Source: Bacilliculturomica massiliensis
GTDB lineage: Bacteria; Bacillota; Clostridia; Peptostreptococcales; Anaerovoracaceae
DNA length: 64,000 nucleotides
Assembly: GCF_900605495.1 (NCBI RefSeq)
Contig: NZ_LR027603.1
Span: 1,055,997-1,119,996 of the forward strand
Direction of reading: 5' to 3'
Under the pieces are notes generated by a model. It saw only the letters and a program-made list of their open reading frames with translations. It ran no database searches and had not been told where the DNA came from. Positions 45,438-54,149 of this stretch are shown piece after piece; positions within the stretch are counted from its first letter, which is position 1, and every line of letters begins with the position of its first letter. A program made the position numbers and the translations under genes.

Positions 45438-45453
45438 TGGCACGGGTCTTGCT
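45438..45453 (+). promoter_or_regulatory. Sigma-54 promoter of the CoA-transferase operon
   Basis: TGGCACG-N4-TTGCT is a full match. It should drive the genes from 45500 to 51286. Confidence 0.93.
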
Positions 45454-45499
45454 TAATATAATGAGTATCTGATTAAACGAAGCTGGAGGAACGGATGAA

Positions 45500-46693
45500 A
45501 TGACTTATGGAAAACGACCGCTGGAAGGGGTCAGAGTTCTGGATTTTACACGGGTGTATTCCGGCCCTTACTGCACGATGATGCTGGCGGACCTGGGCGC
45601 CGAAGTGATCAAGGTGGAAAAGAACGGAACCGGGGACGACACCAGGGCATTCATGCCCATGAAAGACGGGGAGAGCGGGTATTACCTATATCTCAACCGA
45701 AATAAAAAAAGCATTGCGCTGGATATGAAAAAAAAGGAATCTGTGGAGATCGTCTATCGACTGGCAGAATGGGCCGATGTGGCGGTAGAAAATTTTTCAC
45801 CGGGAGTAGCGGAACGTCTGGGGATCGGATACGACGACCTGAAAAAGAAGAATCCCGCTATCATTTACGGTTCGATCTCCGGATTCGGACAGAACGGTCC
45901 TTACCGGTGCAAGCCCGCCTACGACGTGGTATGTCAGGCCATGGGCGGATTTATGAGTTTGACGGGAGAGGCGGGCGGCAAGCCCTATAAGCTGGGACCC
46001 TCCATCGTGGACGCCTCCGCCGGTATTCACATGGCCTTTGCTATCGTCAGCGCGCTGTTCTACAGGGAAAAGACGGGAGTGGGCCAGTTTATTGACATAG
46101 GCATGATGGATACCGCTTTCTCCACGCTGGAAAACTTCGTGGTGACGAAGACGTTGACGGGGGTCACGCCAACCAGAAACGGCAATGCGAATCTGGGTTC
46201 GGCGCCGTTCAATTCTTACCGCACCAGGGACGGGTACGTTACCATCGCCGTGGCCAACAACAGCCTGTTCGATAAGCTGACCACGGTCATGGACCGCAGA
46301 GATCTGCTGCAGGATGAGCGGCTGGATCAGAATTATAAGAGAAAAATGAACGAAGATATCCTGGATGTGATCATTGAGGAGTGGACTCAGAACTATACCA
46401 CGAAGGAGATCTGCGACATGCTGGACGCGGCCGGAGTGCCGGTGGGACCGATCCTTGGCATCGACGAGCTGATCTCAGATCCCCACCTGAAAGAACGGGA
46501 AATGCTGGTGGAGATCGACAGCCCTGTAGTGGGGAAGGTGATCTATCCGGGAAATCCCATCAAGTATTCGGAGACAAAGGTCGACCGCTTTGAATCCGCT
46601 CCCGGTCTGGGTGAAAACACGAAGGAGATTCTCGCCGTCTGCGGCTACGAAAACAGGGAGATCGAGGAGCTGATGAGCAAAGGTATTATATAG
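45500..46693 (+). CDS. Family III (CaiB/BaiF-type) CoA-transferase
   Basis: The 397-residue enzyme has the family opening LEGVRVLDFTRVYSGPYCTMMLADLGAEVIKVE and the aspartate expected to form the acyl-anhydride intermediate (LGPSIVDASAGIH). Family III enzymes move CoA between two acids in a ternary complex. With 4-hydroxybutyryl-CoA dehydratase downstream, the likely acceptor is a 4-hydroxy acid; the classical pathway uses a family I transferase instead. It is first in the sigma-54 operon, with GGAGG 9 bp before the ATG. Confidence 0.92.
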   Translation: MTYGKRPLEGVRVLDFTRVYSGPYCTMMLADLGAEVIKVEKNGTGDDTRAFMPMKDGESGYYLYLNRNKKSIALDMKKKESVEIVYRLAEWADVAVENFSPGVAERLGIGYDDLKKKNPAIIYGSISGFGQNGPYRCKPAYDVVCQAMGGFMSLTGEAGGKPYKLGPSIVDASAGIHMAFAIVSALFYREKTGVGQFIDIGMMDTAFSTLENFVVTKTLTGVTPTRNGNANLGSAPFNSYRTRDGYVTIAVANNSLFDKLTTVMDRRDLLQDERLDQNYKRKMNEDILDVIIEEWTQNYTTKEICDMLDAAGVPVGPILGIDELISDPHLKEREMLVEIDSPVVGKVIYPGNPIKYSETKVDRFESAPGLGENTKEILAVCGYENREIEELMSKGII

Positions 46694-46752
46694 ACAAGGA
46701 TATGGTTTTGAAGGTATCAGCAGGATTTGTACATAGACAAAGGAGGATCGAA

Positions 46753-47517
46753 ATGGAATTGTTTTCTCTGAAAGGGAAGACCGCCATCGTGGTCGGTGGA
46801 AGTAAAGGGCTGGGATACGGCATGGCCGGCGGGCTGGCGTCCGCGGGAGCGGACGTGGTCATCAGCAGCAGGAAGCAGGCGGACCTGGACCGCGCCGCCG
46901 CCCAACTCTCGGAACAGACCGGCGGCAGCGTGACAGGCATAGCGGCGGACGTGTCCGTCAAGGCCGGCGTGGACGCGCTGGTGTCCGCGGTGGCTGGGCG
47001 GTATGGTCACATCGACGTGCTCATCAACGGAGCCGGTCTCAATATCCGGAAAAACATTCTTGAATGTTCGGAAGAGGACTGGGACGCAGTGCAGGATGTT
47101 CAGATCAAATCTGTATTTCTCATGTGCCAGGCGGTGGCGAAGCATATGGTGGAAAAGGGCATCCACGGCAGACTGATCAACATCGCTTCGCTGGCCAGTA
47201 CGCTGGGACTTCCCAACATGGTCTCCTATTGCAGCGCCAAGGGCGCGGTGGTCCAGCTGACCAAGGCTCTGGCCAACGAGCTGGCGCCGTACGGCATCAA
47301 CGCCAACGCCATCGGACCGGGATACTATGAGACGGAGATGACGAAGCCCATATTTGAGGACCCGGAGAGACGGGCGGAGCTTTATTCCAGGATCCCCCAA
47401 AAATGCTTCGGAAAGCCGGAGGACCTGGCTGGAACAGCGGTATTTCTGGCGTCTGACGCCTCAAAGTATATTACAGGCCAGGTGATCTATGTGGACGGAG
47501 GCTTCCTCAGCTGCTAG
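46753..47517 (+). CDS. Short-chain dehydrogenase/reductase
   Basis: The 254-residue SDR has a nucleotide-binding loop VGGSKGLGYGMA, the structural NGAG, catalytic serine in LINIASLAS and the YCSAK (YxxxK) active site, ending in the usual YVDGGFLS. It resembles gluconate 5-dehydrogenase/KduD-like members, but that likeness is not a reliable guide to substrate. Between a CoA-transferase and a 4-hydroxyacyl-CoA dehydratase it could reduce a semialdehyde to the hydroxy acid, a step catalysed by an iron alcohol dehydrogenase in the classical pathway. AGGAGG precedes the ATG at 46753. Confidence 0.88.
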   Translation: MELFSLKGKTAIVVGGSKGLGYGMAGGLASAGADVVISSRKQADLDRAAAQLSEQTGGSVTGIAADVSVKAGVDALVSAVAGRYGHIDVLINGAGLNIRKNILECSEEDWDAVQDVQIKSVFLMCQAVAKHMVEKGIHGRLINIASLASTLGLPNMVSYCSAKGAVVQLTKALANELAPYGINANAIGPGYYETEMTKPIFEDPERRAELYSRIPQKCFGKPEDLAGTAVFLASDASKYITGQVIYVDGGFLSC

Positions 47518-47546
47518 AAATGCGGTACAGATAGATACGTAGAATA

Positions 47547-47611
47547 GACCGGCCGGCCGGCGTTTTCCCGCCGCCGGCCGGTCATAAGCCGGAACGCCGC
47601 CGACCGGCGGC
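47547..47611 (+). repeat. GC-rich hairpins inside the operon
   Basis: GACCGGCCGGC pairs with GCCGGCCGGTC (47547-47583), and GCCGCC pairs with GGCGGC (47596-47611). No T-run follows. They resemble RNA-stabilising or processing elements and may raise the level of the downstream abfD message. The remaining bases up to 47706 are AT-rich, with a weak TTGATA-N17-TATTCA that could be a promoter. Confidence 0.5.
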
Positions 47612-47706
47612 AGCCCCCAGGGATCCGGAGTCTGGGCGGGCCCTGCTGAAATTTGATATGGAAATTAAATTAAAATATTCAAATATAAGAAAGGAATGTG
47701 GACATT

Positions 47707-49155
47707 ATGATGAATGGAAAACAGTACAGGGAAAGTTTGAAGAAGCTGAAACCGATCATTTACTGCAACGGAGAAAAGATCGAGGATGTGACCACTCATC
47801 CCATGATCAGGCCCCACGTAAATTCCGCTGCTATGACCTATGAGCTGGCGTCGGATCCGCTGTATCAGAATCTGATGACGGCAAGATCTCACCTGACGGG
47901 CAAGACGATCAACCGCTTTACACATATCCACCAGAGCAAAGAAGACCTGGTAAGCAAGGTAAAGATGCTTCGTATGATCGCCAATAAGACCGGTACCTGC
48001 TTCCAGCGGTGCGTGGGACTGGACGCCATGAACGCCACCTTCATGACTACCTATGATATCGACAAGAAGTGCGGCACAGAGTACCACAAGCGGTTTGTGA
48101 AATGGCTGGAATACGTGCAGGAAAACGATCTGATGATCGCAGGCTCCATGACCGACCCTAAGGGAAACCGCAGCCTGAAGCCCTCCGCGCAGGCTGATCC
48201 GGACCTGTTTACCCGGGTAGTGGAAAAGAGAGACGACGGCGTGGTACTCTGCGGAGCGAAGGCTCATCAGACCGGTATGGCCAATTCTCACGAGATGCTG
48301 ATCCTGCCTACGACCAATCTGCTGCCGGGAGATGAAGCCTGGGCCATCGCCTGCGCCGTTCCCGTGGACGCGGAAGGCGTGACCCACATATTCGGCAGAC
48401 AGACCAACGACCAGAGAAGGCTGCAGGGTCACATTGATACAGGGAATGCGGAGTATGCCATCGTCGGCGGCGAGACGCTGACGGTCCTCGACCACGTCTT
48501 TGTTCCATGGGACAGAGTGTTCATGTGCGGCGAGATCGAGTTCGCTCAGGATTATGTGACGCGTTTCGCTTCCTATCACAGGCAGAACTACGGCGGATGT
48601 AAGGTGGGGAATTCCGACGTGCTCATCGGAGCTACCGCTCTGATGGCCGACATGAACGGCACGGCCAGAGCTTCCCACGTGAAGGATAAACTCATCGAGA
48701 TGACCCATCTGGCTGAGACCATGTACTGCTGTTCGCTTGCATGTTCCTATGAAGGGCACAGGACCGAGGCCGGAAACTACTATGTGGATACGCTTCTGGC
48801 CAACGAAGTGAAACTGAACTGCACCAGAAATATTTATGAGATCGCCAGACTGGCCCACGATATCGCTGGGGGCTTTATCGCCACGCTGCCGTATGAGAAG
48901 GACCTGATGGCGCCGGAGACCGGCGATCTGATCCGCAAATTCCTGGCCGCCAACGCAGAATTCGATGCTGTCGACAGAATCAAGCTGGCGCGGCTCATCG
49001 AGAATATGTCCGGCGGAACAGCGCTGGCTGAGTCCATGCACGGGGCGGGCTCGCCTCAGGCCATGAAGGTCATGATCCTCAGGGAATCCAACATGGACAG
49101 GAAGAAGGAGCTGGCCGCAGATCTGGCAGATCTGTTCTGTGAAAAAGAAGCCTAA
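47707..49155 (+). CDS. abfD: 4-hydroxybutyryl-CoA dehydratase / vinylacetyl-CoA isomerase
   Basis: The 482-residue enzyme removes water from 4-hydroxybutyryl-CoA by a radical mechanism to give crotonyl-CoA. The [4Fe-4S] ligands of the characterised enzyme are all visible: CFQRC near residue 100 and the H-x6-C in YHRQNYGGC near 290. The rest matches the flavin-binding acyl-CoA-dehydrogenase-like fold. Its length equals the Clostridium aminobutyricum enzyme within a few residues. The start is one of ATG 47707, ATG 47710 or GTG 47698; 47707 is best placed relative to AAGGA. It is the diagnostic gene of the island. Confidence 0.95.
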   Translation: MMNGKQYRESLKKLKPIIYCNGEKIEDVTTHPMIRPHVNSAAMTYELASDPLYQNLMTARSHLTGKTINRFTHIHQSKEDLVSKVKMLRMIANKTGTCFQRCVGLDAMNATFMTTYDIDKKCGTEYHKRFVKWLEYVQENDLMIAGSMTDPKGNRSLKPSAQADPDLFTRVVEKRDDGVVLCGAKAHQTGMANSHEMLILPTTNLLPGDEAWAIACAVPVDAEGVTHIFGRQTNDQRRLQGHIDTGNAEYAIVGGETLTVLDHVFVPWDRVFMCGEIEFAQDYVTRFASYHRQNYGGCKVGNSDVLIGATALMADMNGTARASHVKDKLIEMTHLAETMYCCSLACSYEGHRTEAGNYYVDTLLANEVKLNCTRNIYEIARLAHDIAGGFIATLPYEKDLMAPETGDLIRKFLAANAEFDAVDRIKLARLIENMSGGTALAESMHGAGSPQAMKVMILRESNMDRKKELAADLADLFCEKEA

Positions 49156-49218
49156 CAGTTGATGAGACCCGGCCGGAGCCGCGGGGAGCGGCCCTGGCCG
49201 GCAGTGACGGAGGGAGTT

Positions 49219-50400
49219 ATGAGAGACGTTGTTATTGTAGAAGCGGCGAGAACAGCCACAGGAAAATTCGGCGGGTCCCTTTCCAGGATCCCGGCGCCGG
49301 TGCACGGAGCCGAGTGTGTAAAAGCTGTGGTGGAACGCAGCGGGATCGATCCGCAGCAGATCGACGAAGTGATCATCGGAACCCATTTTCAGGCGGGCAC
49401 GAAAGCAAACCCGGCCAGACAATGCGCCATTTACGCGGGACTGCCGGATACGATCCCGGCTTTTACTCCCAATAAAAACTGCGCCACCGCCATGAAGGCC
49501 ATGCAGCTGGCTGCGCAGTCCATCCAGGTAGGCGACAACGACGTGGTCATCGCAGGCGGCTGCGAGACCATGAGCGATATTCCCTACATACTGAAAAAAG
49601 CCCGCTTCGGCTATCGCATGGGCCCGGGAAAGATCGAGGACAGCATGCTCCACGACGGCCTGGTGGATCCGTTCATGAACTATCACATGGGCATTACAGC
49701 CGAGAATGTGGCGAAGAAATGCGGTATCACGAGGGAGATGCAGGATCAGTTTGCAGTGGAAAGCCACCGCAAGGCGGAAAAAGCCTGGGCGGAAGGCAAG
49801 TATGACGCAGACATCGTTCCGGTGACCATCAAGAGCAAAAAAGGAGACGTGGTGTTCGACCATGACGAGACATACATCAAGGACGCGCGGTTGGAGAGCT
49901 TCGCCAAGCTTCCGGCCATCTTTCAGGAGGGCGGTACCGTTACGGCGGGAAATGCTTCCCCCATCAACGACGGATCTGCGGTGGTGCTCATGATGAGCGC
50001 GGAGAAAGCCAAGGAGCTGGGTCTGAAGCCCATCGTCCGATACGTGGCCGCCGTATCCACGGCGCTGCATCCTTCCATCATGGGATACGCGCCGGTGAGC
50101 GCTGTAGAAAAACTGGAAAAGAAAACGGGGATCCACCGCAGTGACGTGGGACTGTTCGAGCTGAATGAAGCTTTCGCGGCGCAGGCCGCGGCCTGCGTGC
50201 AGGACCTGAATCTGGATCCTTCCATCGTCAACGTGAACGGCGGAGCCGTGGCGCTGGGACACGCGGTGGGCTGTACCGGCTGCCGGATCAGCATTACGCT
50301 GATGCGGGAAATGCAGAGAAGACAGGTGAAATACGGCGTCGCTTCTCTCTGCATCGGCGGCGGCCAGGCCATGGCCATGATGTTTGAGCTCTGTGAATAA
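49219..50400 (+). CDS. Thiolase (acetyl-CoA acetyltransferase)
   Basis: The 393-residue thiolase cleaves acetoacetyl-CoA with CoA to two acetyl-CoA, or works in reverse. The acylated cysteine lies in [10 protein letters not shown] near residue 90, the catalytic histidine in [12 protein letters not shown] and the second cysteine in SLCIGGGQA. Two signatures are unusual: most biosynthetic thiolases read VCGSGLKA and GHPIGASGAR, so substrate range may differ. The ATG at 49219 has a GGAGGGAG-like site. It sits between abfD and the 3-hydroxyacyl-CoA dehydrogenase gene. Confidence 0.92.
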   Translation: MRDVVIVEAARTATGKFGGSLSRIPAPVHGAECVKAVVERSGIDPQQIDEVIIGTHFQAGTKANPARQCAIYAGLPDTIPAFTPNKNCATAMKAMQLAAQSIQVGDNDVVIAGGCETMSDIPYILKKARFGYRMGPGKIEDSMLHDGLVDPFMNYHMGITAENVAKKCGITREMQDQFAVESHRKAEKAWAEGKYDADIVPVTIKSKKGDVVFDHDETYIKDARLESFAKLPAIFQEGGTVTAGNASPINDGSAVVLMMSAEKAKELGLKPIVRYVAAVSTALHPSIMGYAPVSAVEKLEKKTGIHRSDVGLFELNEAFAAQAAACVQDLNLDPSIVNVNGGAVALGHAVGCTGCRISITLMREMQRRQVKYGVASLCIGGGQAMAMMFELCE

Positions 50401-50431
50401 GCGGATCATCGTACAGAACAGGAGAGATAAG

Positions 50432-51286
50432 ATGGCAGTAAAAGAATTATTCGTAGTGGGCGCGGGCCAGATGGGTTCGGGGATCGCTCAGACCGCGGCG
50501 TCAAACGGCATCAAGGTGATCATGCATGACATCAAAGAGGAATTTGCCGCCGCAGGATATCAGAAAATAGAAAAGAATCTGACCAAACTGGCCGCAAAAG
50601 GCAAGCTCTCAGAAGAAGAAAAGACAGCTGTTTTAGCAAATCTGTCCACCACCACAGATCTGGAGGACGCGAAGAATGCCGACTTCGTCATCGAAGCGGC
50701 ATCAGAGAATACGGAGATCAAGCTGGAGGTCTTCCGCAGGCTGGATCAGATCTGCAGACCGGAGGCGGTGCTCGCCTCCAACACTTCATCTATTCCCATC
50801 ACTGAGATCGGCAGTGTGACCAAAAGACCGGAGAAGGTCATCGGTACACATTTCTTCAATCCCGTTCCGGTAATGAAGCTTCTGGAGATCGTCACCGGAT
50901 ACGTTACCTCGGATGAGACGCTGCAGATCACGCTGGAACTGGGCGAACAGCTGAAAAAGGTTACCATCAAATCTATCGACAAAGGCGGTTTCATCGTAAA
51001 CCGGTTGGTGGATCCATTTATCAACGAGGCGATCTTCATGGCTGAGGAGGGGATCGGAACGCCGGAGGATATCGACAAGGGCGTCAGAAATGGCCTGAAC
51101 CATCCCATGGGTCCCCTCGAACTGGCCGACATGATCGGTCTGGACGTCATGCTGGCCGTGATGGAAGTTCTCTACTTTGAATACGGCGACACCAAATACC
51201 GTCCCGCACCGCTGCTGCGCCGCATGGTACGAGCCGGGCATCTGGGCCGAAAGACGGGAAAGGGCTTCTACGACTACAGCAAGTAG
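50432..51286 (+). CDS. hbd: 3-hydroxybutyryl-CoA dehydrogenase
   Basis: The 284-residue enzyme oxidises 3-hydroxybutyryl-CoA to acetoacetyl-CoA with NAD(P)+. It has the Rossmann loop [13 protein letters not shown], the catalytic histidine in [11 protein letters not shown] with SNTSS before it, and the [16 protein letters not shown] and [13 protein letters not shown] motifs of the family. The start [10 protein letters not shown] at 50432 follows GGAGAG. It is the last gene of the sigma-54 operon; with crotonase and thiolase it finishes the route from crotonyl-CoA to acetyl-CoA. Confidence 0.96.
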   Translation: MAVKELFVVGAGQMGSGIAQTAASNGIKVIMHDIKEEFAAAGYQKIEKNLTKLAAKGKLSEEEKTAVLANLSTTTDLEDAKNADFVIEAASENTEIKLEVFRRLDQICRPEAVLASNTSSIPITEIGSVTKRPEKVIGTHFFNPVPVMKLLEIVTGYVTSDETLQITLELGEQLKKVTIKSIDKGGFIVNRLVDPFINEAIFMAEEGIGTPEDIDKGVRNGLNHPMGPLELADMIGLDVMLAVMEVLYFEYGDTKYRPAPLLRRMVRAGHLGRKTGKGFYDYSK

Positions 51287-51347
51287 GACATGGATCGTTT
51301 ATGTCGAACTCCCGATGCATATTTCAGTAAACGGCCAAAATTTAAAG

Positions 51348-51411
51348 AAAATAGCAGAAACGCTGCGAATGATGTTATGATAGATGTCATCAGGGGCGTT
51401 TCTGCTATTTT
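51348..51411 (+). terminator. Long inverted repeat after hbd, probable terminator
   Basis: A perfect 16-bp inverted repeat (AAAATAGCAGAAACGC) encloses a 32-base loop and ends in TTTTGTT. The loop holds TTATGATAG, which resembles a -10 box, so it could also start the transcript of the small frame at 51430. Confidence 0.6.
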
Positions 51412-51429
51412 GTTAAAGGGAGATGAATT

Positions 51430-51531
51430 ATGACAAATCGAGAGTATTTATTAGAAGTGATCAAGCCGCAGATCATGCAGTATCTGTCGTGTTTGAAGGA
51501 GAAACGTGAAAAGGATGCGCCGGTGCGATAA
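51430..51531 (+). CDS. Possible 33-residue protein
   Basis: A short frame, MTNREYLLEVIKPQIMQYL to the end KDAPVR, follows a good AAAGGGAG site 7 bp before the ATG and is closed by a terminator 16 bp after its stop. It would be a single amphipathic, basic helix. I recognise no family. The ribosome site and the tight terminator make it worth listing, but it may be chance. Confidence 0.4.
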   Translation: MTNREYLLEVIKPQIMQYLSCLKEKREKDAPVR

Positions 51532-51546
51532 GAGAATAAAAATATG

Positions 51547-51590
51547 AAAAAACGACAGCCTTTCGTCATCGACGAAGCTGTCGTTTTTTT
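51547..51590. terminator. Bidirectional terminator
   Basis: AAAAAACGACAGC pairs with GCTGTCGTTTTTT around a small inner CGT/ACG helix. It ends the short frame on the plus strand and tRNA-Leu(CAA) on the minus strand. Confidence 0.9.
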
Positions 51591-51591
51591 C

Positions 51592-51678
51592 TGGTGCCGG
51601 CGATCGGGGTCGAACCGATACGGTGTTGCCACCACGGGATTTTGAGTCCCGCACGTCTGCCAATTCCATCACGCCGGC
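51592..51678 (-). tRNA. tRNA-Leu(CAA)
   Basis: On the minus strand the acceptor GCCGGCG pairs with CGCCGGC and the CCA is encoded. The anticodon stem CGGGA/TCCCG holds the loop CTCAAAA, giving anticodon CAA, which reads UUG. The variable arm is long (class II) and the T-arm reads GGTTCGACCCC. Confidence 0.95.
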
Positions 51679-51689
51679 GCAACACTAGT

Positions 51690-51718
51690 ATAATAGCATA
51701 GATTTCAGTGGAAATCAA
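51690..51718 (-). promoter_or_regulatory. Promoter of tRNA-Leu(CAA)
   Basis: On the minus strand TTGATT and TATTAT are 17 bp apart, with TGC before the -10. Confidence 0.65.
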
Positions 51719-51740
51719 GATGTAGTTTTCGCGAACGTCC

Positions 51741-51769
51741 TTGAGGGGAGCAGGGCGATATGATATGAT
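51741..51769 (+). promoter_or_regulatory. Promoter of the MATE gene
   Basis: TTGAGG and TATGAT are 17 bp apart, and TGA precedes the -10. The leader of about 150 bases shows no strong fold. Confidence 0.55.
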
Positions 51770-51925
51770 TGTTTTAAGAGTTTTGCCGCCCCCAGACCGG
51801 CTGCGAAGGGATAAGGGGCGGACATGCGGGGATAATTCTAATGAAGAAATGCGTTCGCCGCGATCAAGAGACGGCGGAGAGCTTTGAAGATACTTCGGAG
51901 AGAAAATACATAGGGGAAATCTGCT

Positions 51926-53326
51926 ATGACTGATGTGGAACAAGAAAGAGCCGTCCAAAAAGAAAACCCGCTGGGCCTGCTTCCGGTGGGGGAACTGCTG
52001 AGGAAATTCGCGGTCCCCAGCATCATCGCCATGCTGGTGTCCGCGCTGTATAATATCGTGGATCAGTTTTTTATCGGTCACAGCGTGGGAGAGCTGGGCA
52101 ATGCAGCCACCAACGTGGCGTTTCCGCTGAGCACGTCCTGCGTGTCTCTGGCGCTGCTGTTTGGGATCGGCGGGGCCTCCATGTTCAATCTGACCATGGG
52201 ACGGGGAGACCGGGAGAAGGCGGTGTATTACCTGGGAAATGCCGCCGTGCTGCTCTTTGGCTGCGGCACGCTTCTCAGCGTGGGCGTTCTGTTGTTTCTC
52301 GATCCCCTGCTGACCTTTTTCGGATCCCCCGGCAATGTGCTGGCGTACGCCCGCACTTACACCGGCATCACGGCTTTTGGATTTCCTTTTCTGATCCTGT
52401 CAAACGGCGGCGGACATCTGATCCGTGCGGACGGCAGCCCTAACTATGCCATGGTGTGCAATATTTCCGGCGCTCTGATCAACACGATCCTGGACCCGAT
52501 CCTGATATTCGGGTTTGGGATGGGCATGGCGGGAGCCGCCCTGGCCACCGTGGCGGGACAGGTGTTTGCCGGTTTTCTGGCCTTTCGGTATCTGAGGAAC
52601 TGCAAAACGGTGAAGCTTCGGAGGGAACATCTGGTCCTGCGCCGGCAGTACGCCGGCCGTATCATGTCCCTGGGAGCGGCGTCCTTTTTTAACCAGATCG
52701 CCATGATGGTCGTTCAGATCGTCATGAATAAATCGCTGACTTATTACGGGGCGCTGTCCGTATACGGCGAGGCCATACCTCTTGCATGCGCCGGTATCGT
52801 GTCGAAGGTGGGAATGGTCTTTTTCTCGGTAGTCATCGGGATATCCCAGGGGCTGCAGCCCATCGTCAGCTTCAATTACGGGGCGGGAAACTGCGCAAGG
52901 GTGAAGCAGGCGTACTCGCTGGCTATCCGGGCGGGACTTTTTATCTCCATCGTGGCCTTTTTGATGTTTCAGATCTTTCCCAGGCAGATCATTTCGCTGT
53001 TTGGGTCGGGTTCAGAGGAATACATACAGTTTGCAGTCTCCTATTTCAGAGTGTTTCTGTTCTTCACATTTCTGAACTGCATCCAGCCCATCAGTTCCAA
53101 TCTCTTCACGTCCATCGGAAAGCCGAAAAAGGGGATCTTCCTCTCTCTGACACGGCAGATCCTCTTTCTGCTGCCGCTGATATTGGTGCTGCCGCTGTTC
53201 ATCGGGATCGACGGTATTCTTTACGCCGGGCCTGCCGCGGACTTCATATCGGTGGCGGTGACCGTCGCCATGGTCTGGTCGGAGCTTCGGCGGATGGGAG
53301 CGGGACAGGAGCCGGCAATGCGCTGA
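51926..53326 (+). CDS. MATE family efflux transporter
   Basis: The 466-residue protein has 12 membrane segments in the two-fold MATE arrangement, beginning ELLRKFAVPSIIAMLVSALYNIVDQFFIGHSVGELGNAA and repeating a similar pattern from about 250 (RIMSLGAASFFNQIAMMVVQIVMNK). GISQGLQPIVSFNYGAG is the typical second-half motif. MATE proteins expel drugs or metabolites using Na+ or H+. Sequence likeness is to the DinF/MepA-type members of Firmicutes. It stands alone behind its own promoter; the substrate is unknown. Confidence 0.95.
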   Translation: MTDVEQERAVQKENPLGLLPVGELLRKFAVPSIIAMLVSALYNIVDQFFIGHSVGELGNAATNVAFPLSTSCVSLALLFGIGGASMFNLTMGRGDREKAVYYLGNAAVLLFGCGTLLSVGVLLFLDPLLTFFGSPGNVLAYARTYTGITAFGFPFLILSNGGGHLIRADGSPNYAMVCNISGALINTILDPILIFGFGMGMAGAALATVAGQVFAGFLAFRYLRNCKTVKLRREHLVLRRQYAGRIMSLGAASFFNQIAMMVVQIVMNKSLTYYGALSVYGEAIPLACAGIVSKVGMVFFSVVIGISQGLQPIVSFNYGAGNCARVKQAYSLAIRAGLFISIVAFLMFQIFPRQIISLFGSGSEEYIQFAVSYFRVFLFFTFLNCIQPISSNLFTSIGKPKKGIFLSLTRQILFLLPLILVLPLFIGIDGILYAGPAADFISVAVTVAMVWSELRRMGAGQEPAMR

Positions 53327-53400
53327 CTGCAGATTATCTGCCAAAAGGGGCCGGGAAAAGCGGGAAATCATGAAATAAGCGGCGAAACGCGAAAAAAGGC

Positions 53401-53429
53401 TTTTCATTTTGGTATTCATAGGGTATAAT
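53401..53429 (+). promoter_or_regulatory. Promoter of yajC
   Basis: TTTTCA and a consensus TATAAT are 17 bp apart, 31 bp before the ATG. Confidence 0.6.
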
Positions 53430-53460
53430 CTTTGTTGTAGGTAAAAAAGGAGGAAGAGTT

Positions 53461-53940
53461 ATGAGTCCAATGGCAATGCAGCTTATTATGATTGTTGGTT
53501 TGTTCGCAATCATGTATTTCCTGCTGATCAGACCGCAGAAGAAACGTGAAAAACAGGTCGCCGATATGAGAAACAGTATCAAGGTCGGCGATGACGTTGT
53601 TACCATCGGCGGTATTTACGGCAAGATCGTAAAAGTCAAGGAAGACAGACTGACCATCCAGGTCGGGGCGGACAAGACAAAATTCGATATCGCCAAGTGG
53701 TCCATCTCCAAGGTCGAGAATGCGGCTCCTGAGACGAAGAAGAAGGTTGTCGAAGAGGTGGAAGAGGAAGAAAAGCCGAAGAAGGTCTCTCCCAAAAAGC
53801 TGAAGAAGCTCGGCGCGGAAGAAAAAGCGGAAGCTGTTCCGGCGGCGGAGTCTGTGGATCCCATTGCGGAAAGCCCCGCGGAAACACCTGTGGAAACTCC
53901 TGCGGATGCTGCGGCGGAGCCGGTTTCGCTGGAAAAATAG
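53461..53940 (+). CDS. yajC: Preprotein translocase subunit YajC
   Basis: The 159-residue protein has one N-terminal membrane segment (MQLIMIVGLFAIMYFLLI) followed at once by the RPQKKREK motif and KVGDDVVTIGGIYGKIV, all typical of YajC. The C-terminal 70 residues are an added, highly charged Lys/Glu and Pro/Glu/Ala tail, longer than in most members. YajC joins SecDF in the accessory complex of the Sec translocon. AAAGGAGG precedes the ATG, and it ends at its own terminator. Confidence 0.95.
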   Translation: MSPMAMQLIMIVGLFAIMYFLLIRPQKKREKQVADMRNSIKVGDDVVTIGGIYGKIVKVKEDRLTIQVGADKTKFDIAKWSISKVENAAPETKKKVVEEVEEEEKPKKVSPKKLKKLGAEEKAEAVPAAESVDPIAESPAETPVETPADAAAEPVSLEK

Positions 53941-53971
53941 CTGCTCGTTAGACCGACAAATCCATATGAAT

Positions 53972-54002
53972 AAAAAAACAAGGCTGCGTCCTTGTTTTTT
54001 TT
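53972..54002 (+). terminator. Terminator of yajC
   Basis: AAAAAAACAAGG pairs with CCTTGTTTTTTT over a 6-base loop. Confidence 0.9.
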
Positions 54003-54149
54003 ATGGACGGGCGGTGGGGCGGGAGATCGCTGTATTTTTTCGCCTTTTCGCGCCGTTTTTTTCGCTGTGAATTCTAAATTTTATTTCTTTCCGTATAATG
54101 TAGAAGCGGAACATGGAAACTGATAACAGTACGGAAAGGAAGTTTGGAT

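Noticed and set aside
47547-47611. GC hairpins as a Rho-independent terminator
   Set aside because: No T-run follows on either strand and the genes on both sides appear to be one pathway.
47665-50409. Open frame of 914 codons on the minus strand
   Set aside because: It is the antisense shadow of abfD and the thiolase gene, both strongly supported by catalytic motifs.
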